Origin: Lachnospiraceae bacterium UBA935
GTDB lineage: Bacteria > Bacillota > Clostridia > Lachnospirales > Lachnospiraceae
NCBI GenBank assembly: GCA_002293525.1
Contig: DBDJ01000039.1
Span: 1 to 64,000 of the forward strand
Length of the DNA: 64,000 nt
Direction of reading: 5' to 3'
Position 1 is the first letter of the stretch, and each line of letters opens with the position of its first letter. Below are positions 7,841 through 17,684 of the stretch, piece after piece. The translations under genes and the position numbers were made by a program. The notes beneath the pieces are model-generated. The model did not search any database. It had not been told where the DNA came from and was given only the letters and a program-made list of their open reading frames with translations.

Positions 7841-9918
7841 AACCAGGACGAAATACGATAAAACACCTGCGGTGCCATATTCTTCAAGCCAAAAGTGCCC
7901 TCCGCTCCCCCAAAAATAAGGTAAAACGAATACAAGCCCTGAAGAACCAAAATTCCCAGAAAAACCTTCGGAAGCGACATATGCATTTTCTTCGCCGTTT
8001 GTTGCACCTTAAGCTCCTCTTTCACTTCCTGGATCTGCTGTGCCGCCGACTCCATCATCTGTTCCGTCCAAGCCAGTGCCACGATCCCTGCCGCCAATCC
8101 GAATCCCCAGGTAAAGTCCGCCATGTATCGCTGTAGAATCCCGGCATAAGTAATATCTGTAACAGCTAAAGCTACCGAAACCGCCATTGCGGTCCACACA
8201 AACAAGGAAAGTCCTTTTTCTCTAAGCCGTTTCCCGACCGACGGCAGAAATCCGGTGAACCAGATAAATGCATTGCTTGTCATCAAGCCCCCATATACAT
8301 ATTCCGCATTGAGTTTTCCCATATAGCCCGTTTCCACCGGATCTCGACGGATAAAAGGAAAAACCGTATCAATCAACGGCAACTGAAAGAAGTAGTAATG
8401 CAGCCCTTGAAGGGTCTGCTCCAGATCAAACCTTCTCTTCGTCATATCATTACTGGTCAAACTGTAGGTTGCCCCAAAATCAAATACCGAACCAAAACGG
8501 ATCCAATTATAATACATAATTCCAGCCGCAACTGCCAGGTACGGCACGCCAAAAGCCAGCTTATCCCGCCACGATCCCCAGGATAACAACTTCTTCTCCC
8601 GTAAAATAAGTATTGCGAGGCCTGAGTACAACAGCATCTGCGGACGGCAGCCCGCCACTAATGCCATACAAAGCGAACCAACGGCAAGAAGTACCCGCTT
8701 TTTAACCCCGCTCCCGCCCAGCGCCTTCAGCCAAAACACAAACCCTGCCGCAGTAAACATCAAAGCGGCAGTGATAGGCACTTTATACAAATCCGGATCC
8801 TTTATCAAAAAAATATGGCTTCCTAAAATCACCGTCATAAAAGAAACTAACAGCCAGATCAAAGGCGGTGTGTCGGGAAAAAAACGGCGGATCACTTCCC
8901 GGTACAAAGCAAAAACCATTAGCATAAAACCCGAAAACAGCAAAAATACAGCAAAATAATTAGGCAGCGGCAAATCCAAAATCATATAAAACGGCAAATA
9001 CAATAAAAGTTCCGGAACAATCCCAAAATAAACATAATATCTGCCGTTATAATAAGCATAATCCGCTCGATAGGATACCCCTTGCGCCTGTAGCCAAATG
9101 GTATCATATGGGTTTTCCGCATTAATCATCTCTAGCGGCGGCTCATCATCAAACACCACCTTCCCTTGGACGATCAGCTCCGCCAGTTCCTGATACTGCC
9201 GATGATGCGGCCATGTCGGCCGCACAAATGCCGGATTCAGCACGGCCAGCTGATAACAGCCGATCAGAAGCACCGACAGAAGCACGATTACAGCCACTAT
9301 CCGTTTCTTGCCCATAGCCCGGCACGACTGTGCCAAGGCTTTTCCCGAAAGCAAAAGCCAGCCGATTATCAGCACCAGATACAGGAAAACCATCCTGAAC
9401 AGAGAAAAAACAAAGGGCAGCCTCACGTTCGCCCGAATGACCATGTTGCCGACAACGGTATTCTCCGGCGCTGTAAAGGCGATCTGAATATCTTTTACCT
9501 TTCCCGAAGTATGGATATCCGTAAATTCTGTCGCCCGAACCCCTTCCACGATAATGCCTGCAGGCAGCTCATACGGATAATAATTCCCCTCATCGCTCAG
9601 CCAGATTACATAGGAAACGGACTGCACAAGGCCATCTTCGCCGACAGCTCCCGCAGGTGACAGCGGCACTAAATCGAGGTGCATATTATAAATCCTTTTA
9701 TTGATATCCGGAATGGTAACGGTAAGTATCCCGTCCGGCAGCAGGTAGGATCCGTCCTCCTGACGAATTGCCGCTCCCTCCCAGTTCTGCGGAGCCAGAT
9801 TGATTTCCTGATAAAACATGCTGATGACAGGAAAAATATTCCACAGCAGTAATTCGGACAGGATTACTGCAAGGAAGAGAAGTATGGGGATTCTGGCTGT
9901 CTTAATTAATTCTTTCAC
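7837..9918 (-). CDS. Large polytopic membrane protein, GT-C glycosyltransferase-like
   Basis: A 693-residue protein with one N-terminal helix, an outside domain of about 140 residues (36-170), and then about ten to twelve membrane helices. A loop with the pattern YHRQ...AELIVQGK...NPYD...YYNGRYYVYFGIVPELLLYLPFY occurs near residues 245-320. I recall this pattern from Firmicutes membrane proteins annotated as glycosyltransferase family 39-like, so a role in transferring sugars from lipid carriers is an inference only. Start is GTG with GGAG nine bases upstream. It stands alone between a repeat array and the palindromic element. Confidence 0.55.
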   Translation of the reverse strand: MKELIKTARIPILLFLAVILSELLLWNIFPVISMFYQEINLAPQNWEGAAIRQEDGSYLLPDGILTVTIPDINKRIYNMHLDLVPLSPAGAVGEDGLVQSVSYVIWLSDEGNYYPYELPAGIIVEGVRATEFTDIHTSGKVKDIQIAFTAPENTVVGNMVIRANVRLPFVFSLFRMVFLYLVLIIGWLLLSGKALAQSCRAMGKKRIVAVIVLLSVLLIGCYQLAVLNPAFVRPTWPHHRQYQELAELIVQGKVVFDDEPPLEMINAENPYDTIWLQAQGVSYRADYAYYNGRYYVYFGIVPELLLYLPFYMILDLPLPNYFAVFLLFSGFMLMVFALYREVIRRFFPDTPPLIWLLVSFMTVILGSHIFLIKDPDLYKVPITAALMFTAAGFVFWLKALGGSGVKKRVLLAVGSLCMALVAGCRPQMLLYSGLAILILREKKLLSWGSWRDKLAFGVPYLAVAAGIMYYNWIRFGSVFDFGATYSLTSNDMTKRRFDLEQTLQGLHYYFFQLPLIDTVFPFIRRDPVETGYMGKLNAEYVYGGLMTSNAFIWFTGFLPSVGKRLREKGLSLFVWTAMAVSVALAVTDITYAGILQRYMADFTWGFGLAAGIVALAWTEQMMESAAQQIQEVKEELKVQQTAKKMHMSLPKVFLGILVLQGLYSFYLIFGGAEGTFGLKNMAPQVFYRISSWF

Positions 9919-9948
9919 TGTAATCTACTCCATGTTCATGGGGCTGTC

Positions 9949-9980
9949 GTTTCTCGGTCATATCTTTGTTTCTCGGTCAT
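9949..9980. repeat. 13-bp direct repeat just outside the palindromic element
   Basis: GTTTCTCGGTCAT occurs at 9949-9961 and again at 9968-9980, where its last two bases are the first bases of palindromic copy A. It may be a trace of the insertion process or of a local duplication. Confidence 0.6.
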
Positions 9981-10222
9981 CGCCATATGGCCCAAGCTTC
10001 ATCTGCTCCGGTTCCGGCTCCCGAAAATAAGTGCATCTAAGTTTCTCACCCTCAATTTTGGCTACTCCCGCTACCGGCGTTCAAGCGCCCTCCATGGCGC
10101 ATGAAGCCTTGGTCGGACATCCGTGTCCGCCCATAGCTAGTCTTGTCTTACGTGAGAAACTAAGATGCACTAATTTTCTCCCGCAGTCACCGGAGCAGAT
10201 GAAGCTTGGGCCATATGGCGAT
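9979..10222. repeat. Palindromic repeat element, copy A (about 244 bp)
   Basis: The ends are perfect inverted repeats about 34 bases long, beginning ATCGCCATATGGCCCAAGC and ending in the complement. Inside are further paired blocks: GTGCATCTAAGTTTCTCAC near 10031 with its near-complement at 10152, the hairpin GGCGTT-CAA-GCGCC, and GTCGGACATCCGTGTCCG. No protein frame is credible. The whole could fold as one long branched hairpin in single-stranded DNA or RNA. Copy B at 10914-11159 is the same element in opposite orientation. It resembles a large MITE or REP-like element; I do not know its family. Confidence 0.75.
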
Positions 10223-10421
10223 TCGGTATTCCAACTGATAGGAATAGATATTCTTGCAAATAAATTATTTCTTCCTTCATAAAGTGGCAGTGTCAAATTT
10301 TTATAATTAACTCATGTAAAAACCTTGATATTGTGGAAGTCCAAAAAAAAGAGCAATGTCCTCCCTTTTCTGGTATAATGTCAATCGCCAAACCAACCTC
10401 ATACACAAGGAGACATTGCTT

Positions 10422-10875
10422 ATGGACATTATACTTTATTTGTTAGGCATCATTCAACACCTTTATCAAATAAATTGCTGGCCTGCTGGATGCTAGTTAT
10501 TAAATCTGATCTGCAGATATATCCCTCAATCAATGGGCTTTCGATGATTCACACTCCCTGAAGTAGCAGAAGCTTAAGATAGCCGATCTTCCAAGCACTG
10601 CCCGTTCAAGTAGATGACCGAGCGGCTGAACCGCTCCTACAAGGCTTCTTACCGCCATACAAACGGCTTTGACAGCATCGACGGCACAGGCTAAGACCTG
10701 AGCCTATGGGTCAGCCTATTATAACTTCCTCAGGCTCCACAAGTACAGTAAAAATAAAGTCCTCATTCAAGTAGAAATGCTAAAGGGTGCTGACAACATG
10801 CCCGCCAAATGGCAGCTTCTCCTCTTCCTTGGCCAGCAGACCATACTGAACATGCAGAAAAACGGTAATTTTAAA
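10422..10875 (+). pseudogene. Internally deleted DDE transposase gene of an insertion sequence
   Basis: From the ATG at 10422 the start of a transposase can be read (MDIILYLLGIIQHLYQ, then with frame shifts ICRYIP and QWAFDDSHS). At about 10600 it joins directly to the end of the protein: MTERLNRSYKASYRHTNGFD, then SLWV, LKGADNMPAKWQLL (frames vary) and FLGQQTILNMQKN. I recall full-length relatives of about 450 residues in Lachnospiraceae, so roughly 270 central residues including most of the catalytic core are gone, and several frameshifts and stops remain. A complementary pair AGCAATGTC.../...GACATTGCT lies just before the start. Bounded on both sides by the inverted palindromic copies. Confidence 0.8.
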
Positions 10876-10913
10876 AGATTAACTCCATTACAACCTACCA
10901 GTTGGAATTCCGA

Positions 10914-11159
10914 ATCGCCATATTGCCCAGCAAATCATCTGCTCAGGTGACTTGCGGTAGAAAATTAGTGCATCTTAGTTTCTCACAAAAAGATAAATTA
11001 GCTATGGTCGGACACGAATGTCCGACCAAGGCTTCATGCGCCATGGAGGGCGCTTGAACGCCGGTAGCGGGAGCAGCCGATACTTGAGGTGAGAAACTTA
11101 GTTGCACTTTTTTCGGGAGCCGGAACCGGAGCAGATGATTTGCTGGGCAATATGGCGAT
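10914..11159. repeat. Palindromic repeat element, copy B (about 246 bp, inverted relative to A)
   Basis: Read on the minus strand this copy matches copy A along its length, with the same internal hairpins (GTCGGACATTCGTGTCCGAC, GGCGTTCAAGCGCC). Its end arms, ATCGCCATATTGCCCAGCAA and the complement, differ from the arms of A at several positions, yet each copy's own two arms match each other perfectly. Inner flanks of A and B also form an inverted repeat of about 20 bases (TCGGTATTCCAACTGATAGG against TCGGAATTCCAACTGGTAGG). It ends 11 bases before the stop codon of purL. Confidence 0.75.
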
Positions 11160-11170
11160 GACCACCTTAT

Positions 11171-14100
11171 TTATTGGAAATACCGCACACCCGATTCAAA
11201 TATCCTGACATCCCGCTCCCCATAAATATTGACCGCAACCCCATCCGTAACCCGCTCCGCATGAGCCATCTTGCCGTAACACCGCCCATCCGGGGAGGTG
11301 ATTCCTTCAATGGCAGCATAGGATCCGTTGACGTTCCATTCTTCGTCCATCGAGATGTTTCCGTCCGGATCCGCATAGCAGGTGGCTATCTGGCCAGCCG
11401 CCATCAGACGGCTGATCTGCTCCTTGGAGGCCACAAAACGTCCTTCCCCGTGGGAAACAGGATTGACATAAGTATTGCCTAAGCCCGCTTCCCTTAACCA
11501 GGGGGATTTGTCGGAAACCACTTTGATGTATGCCATCTTGGAGATCAGGCGGTTGATGGTATTGAACGTCAGGGTCGGGGAATCTTCGCTCTGGCCGGTG
11601 ATTTCCCCGAACGGAACCAGACCCAGCTTGATCAGGGCTTGGAAGCCGTTGCAGATGCCCAGGGCCAGGCCGTCGCGGCGATAGAGAAGGTCCATGACGG
11701 CTTCTTTAAGGCGTTCGTTCTGGAAAGCCGTGGCGAAGAATTTGGCGCTGCCGTCCGGTTCGTCACCGGCTGAAAATCCGCCGGGGAACATGATGATCTG
11801 AGAACGGGCGATTGCTTCGCTATATTCCTTTACCGATTCCCTGATATCGTCTGCTGTCCGGTTGCGAAAAACCTTGTCGATCACTTTGGCACCGGCCCGT
11901 TCAAAAGCCAGTCTGGTGTCGTATTCACAATTGGTTCCGGGGAATACGGGGATGAAAACGGTCGGCTTTGCGGTTTTCTCTTTACAGAGATAGACGGAAT
12001 CAGCCTTGTATAGGGGCGTCTGAAAGATCGTGCGGTCTTGGGAGACGCGGGTCGGAAATACTTTTTCCAGTTTGGAGGTCCAGGCGTTCAGGGCTTCTGA
12101 CAGCGGTAAAGTCATGTCCTGATAGGTGAAAGCGGGTTCGGGGATTATGGTGCCGATGATGCGGTACTTCAGCTCCATGTCTTCCATTCTTATTAGGGCT
12201 TCGGGGGTTATTTCCGCTAAAATATCGCCGAGATTGTTGCGGAAGAGTTTTTTGGCCGGGATGTCGGCTTCGATCGACACGCCGAGCTTGTTGCCGAAGG
12301 CCATTTTGCTGATGGCGGCGGCAAGGCCGCTGGCATTGAGGGCATAGGCGGACAGTATCGTGCCTTCGCCGATCATCTCGGTGATCTGCTGATAGGTCTT
12401 GCAGACCTGGTCGTAGATGGGCATCTCGTATTCGTCTCTGTCGATGATGAAATGAACCAGCTTATTGCCGGCTTTTTTGAGTTCCGAAGTAATGATATGG
12501 TTTTCTTTGGCGATATTGACGGCAAAAGAGACCAGGGTCGGCGGTACATCGATATCATTGAAGGTGCCGGACATGCTGTCTTTGCCGCCGATAGAAGGGA
12601 GGCCGTAGCCGGTCTGGGCATCATAGGCGCCGAGCAAGGCCGCGAAGGGCTGGCTCCAGCGCTCCGGGTCGCCGGTCATGCGCCGGAAATATTCCTGGAA
12701 GGTAAAGCGGATCGTCCGGTAGTCGCCGCCGCTGGCCACGATCTTGGCCAGCGATTCGGTCACGGCATATACGGCACCGTGATAAGGACTCCAGGAAGAA
12801 AGATAGGGGTCGAAGCCGTAGCTCATCATGGTTACGGTGTCGGTCTTTCCTTTTAAGAGCGGGATCTTGGCAATCATTGTCTGGGTTTCCGTCAGCTGGT
12901 ATTTGCCACCGTAAGGCATGGCAACGTTGCCGGCTCCGATGGAGGAGTCGAACATTTCCACCAGGCCTTTTTGGGAACAGACGTTCAGGTCGTTCAGTTC
13001 GGTCAGCCAGGCTTTGCGGATGTCGCCTTCTGTCAGGGCTTCGGCAACACCTTTTATGGCTGTTTTCTGAAAATAGCTGTCGGTTTCGGAAGGAATGTTT
13101 ACTTTGACGGCAGCTTCCTGATGGGCACCGTTGGTGTCTAAGAAAGCGCGGGAAATATTAACTATTTCTTGGTTCCGCCATGTTAAGATCAGGCGTTCCG
13201 TTGCGGTGACTTCGGCGACGGGGACGGCCTCAAGATTTTCTTCGGCGGCATAGCTTAGAAAGAGGTCGGCGTGTTCGGGGGCAACGACGACAGCCATCCG
13301 CTCCTGGGATTCGGAGATTGCCAGTTCGGTGCCGTCAAGGCCGGCATATTTTTTCGGTACTTTATCCAGATCGACGATCAGGCCGGGGGCAAGCTCACCG
13401 ATAGCGACCGATACGCCGCCGGCTCCGAAATCGTTGCATTTTTTGATCAGTCTGCTTACTTCTCCGCGGCGGAACAGGCGCTGGATCTTGCGTTCGGTGG
13501 GGGGATTGCCTTTCTGGACTTCGGCACCGCAGGTCTCGATTGAGCTTTCGGTATGCACTTTGGAAGAACCGGTTGCGCCGCCTAAGCCGTCACGGCCGGT
13601 CCGGCCGCCGAGCAAGATGATGATGTCGCCAGGGGCGGTGCCGCCGCGGATTACACAGTTGCGGGGAGCGGCACCCATCACTGCGCCGATTTCCATTCTT
13701 TTGGCCACATAGTCGGGGTGATAGATTTCTTTGACATGGCCGGTGTTCAGGCCGATCTGATTGCCATATGAGGAATAGCCGGCAGCGGCGCCGCGGACCA
13801 GTTTTTTTTGGGGGAGCTTGCCCTTTAAGGTCTCGGATACGGGTACGGTCGGGTCAGCCGCACCGGTCACCCGCATCGCCTGATAGACATAACCGCGGCC
13901 GGACAGCGGGTCTCTGATGGCTCCGCCAAGGCAGGTAGCTGCCCCGCCGAAAGGTTCGATCTCGGTTGGATGGTTGTGGGTCTCATTTTTGAAGAAAATA
14001 AGCCATTCCTCGGTTTCGGAGCCTTGGCCGTAGTTTATTTCTACCGGTACGATAACGGAGCAGGCGTTGATTTCATCGGATTCTTCCATATCTGCAAGTT

Positions 14101-14971
14101 TTCCGTCATTTTTCAGTTTACGCATGGCAATCAGGGCCAGATCCATCAGACAGATATATTTATCGTCACGGTCTTTGAACAGTTCTGCTCGGGTATCCAG
14201 ATAGCTTTGGTAGGTAGTTTCCATAGGGGTGCGGTAGTAGCCTTCACCAAATTCTACCTGGGTCAGTTCGGTGGAAAACGTAGTATGACGGCAGTGGTCG
14301 GACCAATAGGTGTCCATAACCCTAATTTCCGTCTCGGTGGGATCGCGGTGTTCCTCGTCCCGATAGTATTTCTGGATATGCAGAAAGTCTTTGAAAGTCA
14401 TCGCCAGACCTAGAGAATCGTAGAGTTCCGCCAGATCCGCTTCGGACATGACGGCAAAGCCTTTGTAGCAACCGATGTCCTTTGGCTCGTCGTATGCGGT
14501 GATTAAGGTCTCCGGTTTGGTCATGCCGGTTTCTCGGGAATCTACCGGATTAATGCAATAAGACTTGATTCGGTCCCATTCTTTGTCTGTAATATCACCC
14601 GTTATTAAATATGTGGTCGCCGTCTTGATGACCGGCTCTTCCTCTTCGTTTAGAAAGCGGATGCATTGTTCCGCCGAATCGGCACGCTGGTCAAACTGGC
14701 CGGGAAGGTATTCGACGCTGAATGCCCTGCCATTCTCCGGGATGGCCACCGTTTCTTGATATAAGACATCCACCGGCGGTTCGGAAAATACGGTATTGCA
14801 TGCCCTTAAGAAGATTTCCTCCGAGATGTTTTCCACGTCATACCGGATCAGTACTCTTACATCCTTGACAGCCGGCAGTTCCAGATAGCTGATGATTTCC
14901 TCCTTTAGTTCTTTTGCCCTTACTGCAAACGGGGGTTTTTTTTCTACATAGATACGTTTCACGTTTCCCAT
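11171..14971 (-). CDS. purL: Phosphoribosylformylglycinamidine synthase, single chain
   Basis: A 1266-residue enzyme that makes FGAM from FGAR, glutamine and ATP in purine synthesis. It joins the synthetase (PurL) and glutaminase (PurQ) parts. The N-terminal domain is followed by synthetase motifs such as YWSDHCRHTTF, KNETHNHPTEIEPFGGAATC and GAGGVSVAIGELAPG. The C-terminal class I glutaminase starts near residue 995 (VFIPVFPGTNCEYDT) with nucleophile Cys in LGICNGFQALI and His in SHGEGRF. Length and arrangement fit the clostridial single-chain type rather than the longer enterobacterial form. The ATG has AAGGAGCAG upstream. No purine riboswitch core was seen in the 130 bases before it. Other purine genes (purN, purD) lie 47 kb away at the right end. 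Confidence 0.95.
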   Translation of the reverse strand: MGNVKRIYVEKKPPFAVRAKELKEEIISYLELPAVKDVRVLIRYDVENISEEIFLRACNTVFSEPPVDVLYQETVAIPENGRAFSVEYLPGQFDQRADSAEQCIRFLNEEEEPVIKTATTYLITGDITDKEWDRIKSYCINPVDSRETGMTKPETLITAYDEPKDIGCYKGFAVMSEADLAELYDSLGLAMTFKDFLHIQKYYRDEEHRDPTETEIRVMDTYWSDHCRHTTFSTELTQVEFGEGYYRTPMETTYQSYLDTRAELFKDRDDKYICLMDLALIAMRKLKNDGKLADMEESDEINACSVIVPVEINYGQGSETEEWLIFFKNETHNHPTEIEPFGGAATCLGGAIRDPLSGRGYVYQAMRVTGAADPTVPVSETLKGKLPQKKLVRGAAAGYSSYGNQIGLNTGHVKEIYHPDYVAKRMEIGAVMGAAPRNCVIRGGTAPGDIIILLGGRTGRDGLGGATGSSKVHTESSIETCGAEVQKGNPPTERKIQRLFRRGEVSRLIKKCNDFGAGGVSVAIGELAPGLIVDLDKVPKKYAGLDGTELAISESQERMAVVVAPEHADLFLSYAAEENLEAVPVAEVTATERLILTWRNQEIVNISRAFLDTNGAHQEAAVKVNIPSETDSYFQKTAIKGVAEALTEGDIRKAWLTELNDLNVCSQKGLVEMFDSSIGAGNVAMPYGGKYQLTETQTMIAKIPLLKGKTDTVTMMSYGFDPYLSSWSPYHGAVYAVTESLAKIVASGGDYRTIRFTFQEYFRRMTGDPERWSQPFAALLGAYDAQTGYGLPSIGGKDSMSGTFNDIDVPPTLVSFAVNIAKENHIITSELKKAGNKLVHFIIDRDEYEMPIYDQVCKTYQQITEMIGEGTILSAYALNASGLAAAISKMAFGNKLGVSIEADIPAKKLFRNNLGDILAEITPEALIRMEDMELKYRIIGTIIPEPAFTYQDMTLPLSEALNAWTSKLEKVFPTRVSQDRTIFQTPLYKADSVYLCKEKTAKPTVFIPVFPGTNCEYDTRLAFERAGAKVIDKVFRNRTADDIRESVKEYSEAIARSQIIMFPGGFSAGDEPDGSAKFFATAFQNERLKEAVMDLLYRRDGLALGICNGFQALIKLGLVPFGEITGQSEDSPTLTFNTINRLISKMAYIKVVSDKSPWLREAGLGNTYVNPVSHGEGRFVASKEQISRLMAAGQIATCYADPDGNISMDEEWNVNGSYAAIEGITSPDGRCYGKMAHAERVTDGVAVNIYGERDVRIFESGVRYFQ

Positions 14972-15108
14972 GACAATTATTCTGCTCCTTATGTCGTATT
15001 AAATAGATGATGTTATTCTTATTGATAAAAGAATTGATTAACTATGGGTTGTCACTATTATTAAAACCAGATTTAATTATGGAGGCATGGCGGTAACGTC
15101 CTGTTGCC

Positions 15109-15690
15109 TTATTCAAACACTAGTCCCTGCATAATGTAAAACAGTTCTTTATCAACCGCCGCTTCAGAAATCCCGACGGTCTTTGCGGCAATCCTTAAGC
15201 CTTCCAGAACATACATGATGTTGCTTGCCGCCCCGTGGGGGTTTTCACAATAAAATTCGCCTGAACGGATACCGTCCCGGATCATATTCTCTAGGATAAT
15301 GACTCCGGCATCAAACTGGTTTTTCATTAAGTTATCCTTTTTCGAGACGCGGCCGCGGAAGTAATATTCGTAAATCGCCACGGTGAGGGAATTTTTTTTG
15401 CGCAGGATTTCTTTTTTCTGTTCCTTGAGAAAATAGGCCAGGATGTCAGAAACTGCCGCGTCGGGCGGCAGCCCCTCCGGTAACGGTCCGTCGTCTTCTG
15501 CTTGCGAAAGCTTTAGTACCTCCGCAAAGATTTCTTCTGTACTGCCAAAATATAAATATAGGCCGCCGCGGCTGATGTCGCATGCTTCCACAATGTCCTG
15601 CATGGTGACGCTCCGAAACCCTTTTTCGACAAAAACCTTTCTGGCCGTTTCCACTATGTAGCTCTTCTTTTGTTCTGATTTATCTCCCAT
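15109..15690 (-). CDS. TetR family transcriptional regulator
   Basis: A 193-residue regulator. The N-terminal helix-turn-helix is typical (IVETARKVFVEKGFRSVTMQ, then DIVEACDISRGGLYLYFGSTEEIF, residues 12-55); the rest is an all-helical ligand domain. AGGAGCGGTT precedes the ATG. Neighbours are purL downstream on the same strand and a DUF6508-like gene upstream; its target and ligand are unknown. The MFS transporter at 16473 is a candidate target because TetR proteins often control efflux genes, but this is inference. Confidence 0.88.
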   Translation of the reverse strand: MGDKSEQKKSYIVETARKVFVEKGFRSVTMQDIVEACDISRGGLYLYFGSTEEIFAEVLKLSQAEDDGPLPEGLPPDAAVSDILAYFLKEQKKEILRKKNSLTVAIYEYYFRGRVSKKDNLMKNQFDAGVIILENMIRDGIRSGEFYCENPHGAASNIMYVLEGLRIAAKTVGISEAAVDKELFYIMQGLVFE

Positions 15691-15764
15691 AACCGCTCCT
15701 GTCCTTGTGAATAATCACACCTATGAGCAAAATAACAATCCAGCTTCGATCCAGCTTTCATCCG

Positions 15765-16223
15765 TTATACGAGCGGTTCATCCCATACTTCAAGGATTTC
15801 TTTTATTTTTACCAAAGCATGATAAAAAAGCCCGTTTTCTACTGCATCTGTCCATAACTTACCTCTGGTCATTCCTCCAAGCACATACTTAGACAGGATC
15901 CCGAGGATTACCTCCATGTCTTTCAGTTCCGCTTGACTGATCTGATACAGCTCGTCCTCCGCTGTTACCATATTACGGTTTGAATAAATATAAGGATAGT
16001 TACGATCCATCAGGCCGGTGGCCTGCATGCCTTTGACAAAGTTAAGCAGCGTGCCGTCATATACCGGAATCGATACCGAGTGGCTGGTATCCCCGCCGTC
16101 ATATACCCTTGACTGGCTCTTGCCCTTACGCTCTGAAAGCCAAGGTATATAGCGGAAAAAGGGGTCAAAATCAACTCGATACTCTGCTATTTTCTGAAGT
16201 CTGTAAGCTTTATCATTATCCAT
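15765..16223 (-). CDS. DUF6508-like protein, function unknown
   Basis: The start is placed at the ATG preceded by GGGAGGAATAAGGG, giving 152 residues; an upstream ATG at 16274 lacks a ribosome site. The pattern FDPFFRYIPWLSE near the N-terminus, a middle DLLNFVKGMQATG-like segment (actual LLNFVKGMQATG) and the C-terminal ILSKYV...GLFYHALVKIKEI resemble proteins I recall under DUF6508. No catalytic motif or membrane segment is visible. Probably its own transcription unit. Confidence 0.6.
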   Translation of the reverse strand: MDNDKAYRLQKIAEYRVDFDPFFRYIPWLSERKGKSQSRVYDGGDTSHSVSIPVYDGTLLNFVKGMQATGLMDRNYPYIYSNRNMVTAEDELYQISQAELKDMEVILGILSKYVLGGMTRGKLWTDAVENGLFYHALVKIKEILEVWDEPLV

Positions 16224-16366
16224 GTTTCCCTTATTCCTCCCGTATCGCCAGTTGCCGTCCAGCTTATTATTCATTGATACAAATCTATATTACCATAAAA
16301 TCTTTAAATGTACAGCCTGTAAAACATTGATTCTGCTAAATAATCGATAATTCACACAAATAAATG

Positions 16367-16395
16367 TTGGAAAACATCCGGCATTGATGTATAAT
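16367..16395 (+). promoter_or_regulatory. Sigma-A-type promoter of the MFS gene
   Basis: TTGGAA at 16367-16372 and a perfect TATAAT at 16390-16395 are 17 bases apart, about 80 bases before the start codon at 16473. Confidence 0.7.
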
Positions 16396-16472
16396 ATCTA
16401 TTGATTCAGAAGCATCTATATTAACCTGTCTTTACTGACAGAGTTTACATCATAGGAAAGTGAGAGTTACGG

Positions 16473-17684
16473 ATGAAAAAATTACTTAATACCAAATGGT
16501 TTCGCGCTGCCATTCCCGCCCTGCTAATCCACTGCAGTATCGGTACCGTGTACTGCTGGTCACAGATAAAGGGGGAAATCGCCGAAGCCATCGGCTACGG
16601 GACCAATGTGGCCCCATTGGAATGGGCTTTCAGCCTGGCCATATTTTTCTTGGGAATGTCAGCCGCTTTCGGCGGCAATATCGTGGAAAAGAATATCCAC
16701 AAGTCCTCGCTGATTTCAGCCGTCTGTTTCACTGTCGGAATGGTGGGCACCGGCATCTGCGTATACTTTAAGTCCCTGCCTGGCATTTTTCTTTTTTATG
16801 GTGTGATCATGGGGATCGGCCTCGGTTTCGGTTACCTGTCTCCGGTCAAGACCCTGATGCTCTGGTTTAAAGAACAGAAAGGCTTGGCTACCGGTCTGGC
16901 CGTAGCCGGCTTCGGTCTGGCCAAGATGATTGCCAGCCCCATTATGGCTTCTTTGATCAGTAACTTTGGAGTCGTAAACATGTTCTATATCCTGGCGGTC
17001 ATCTATTTCATCATGATGTTCTGCGGTCATCTGCTGCTAAAGAAACCCGACGGCTGGGTTGAGGAGCCGCATAAGAAGTCCGATGCCAAAGTCACAGAGG
17101 TATTTAAGAATAAGACTTTTATCGGGATCTGGCTGATGTTTTTCTTAAACATCACCTGCGGGCTTGCAATCATTTCCCAGGAAAAATACATCTACGCTGC
17201 TGCCGGTATCGGTGCGGCCATGATTACTTTCCTATGTTCGATGACAGCTTTGTTCAATGCGTTCGGCCGGATCGCTTTTTCGGCTGCTGCCGACAATTTA
17301 AAAGACCGGAATACGATCTATAAACTGATATTCATCCTATCGGCAGGTTTCTCGGTCATTACTTTTGTTACCAACGGCATTGCCAGTCAGCTTGTCTTCT
17401 TGGTTGTCGTCCTGTTGTGTATCATCAATGCCGGTTACGGCGGCGGTTTCAGTAACCTCCCCACCCTGCTTTCCGACCGCTTCGGGATGAAGACGATCAG
17501 TGCGGTACATGGGCTTGCCCTTTCGGCATGGGCTTTTGCCGGTATCGCCGGGAACCAGCTGAGCACTTTGATCCTGAATATGACCGGACAGTCTTATAAT
17601 CATGTCCTGTATGTGACCGCGGCTCTTTACGCTGTAGCTCTGATTGTATCCTTTGTACTGGTAAAGCCTGGGAAAGTCGAGTAA
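16473..17684 (+). CDS. MFS transporter of the oxalate/formate antiporter (OFA) type
   Basis: A 403-residue protein with twelve predicted helices. The N-terminal helix with HCSIGTVYCWSQIKGEI and the later MGIGLGFGYLSPVKTLMLWF segment are typical of the OFA branch of the major facilitator family, which moves small carboxylates. The substrate here is not known. AGGAAAGTGAGAG precedes the ATG; a clear promoter lies upstream and a strong terminator downstream, so it is a single-gene unit. Confidence 0.85.
   Translation: MKKLLNTKWFRAAIPALLIHCSIGTVYCWSQIKGEIAEAIGYGTNVAPLEWAFSLAIFFLGMSAAFGGNIVEKNIHKSSLISAVCFTVGMVGTGICVYFKSLPGIFLFYGVIMGIGLGFGYLSPVKTLMLWFKEQKGLATGLAVAGFGLAKMIASPIMASLISNFGVVNMFYILAVIYFIMMFCGHLLLKKPDGWVEEPHKKSDAKVTEVFKNKTFIGIWLMFFLNITCGLAIISQEKYIYAAAGIGAAMITFLCSMTALFNAFGRIAFSAAADNLKDRNTIYKLIFILSAGFSVITFVTNGIASQLVFLVVVLLCIINAGYGGGFSNLPTLLSDRFGMKTISAVHGLALSAWAFAGIAGNQLSTLILNMTGQSYNHVLYVTAALYAVALIVSFVLVKPGKVE

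Noticed and set aside
10031..10296. Open frames inside the palindromic element
   Set aside because: They exist on both strands because the sequence is palindromic and show no protein-like features.
12452..12856. Long plus-strand frames opposite purL
   Set aside because: They are antisense shadows created by codon bias of a strong gene; no ribosome sites.
14972..15108. Purine riboswitch before purL
   Set aside because: No conserved core or paired stems of that riboswitch could be found by eye.
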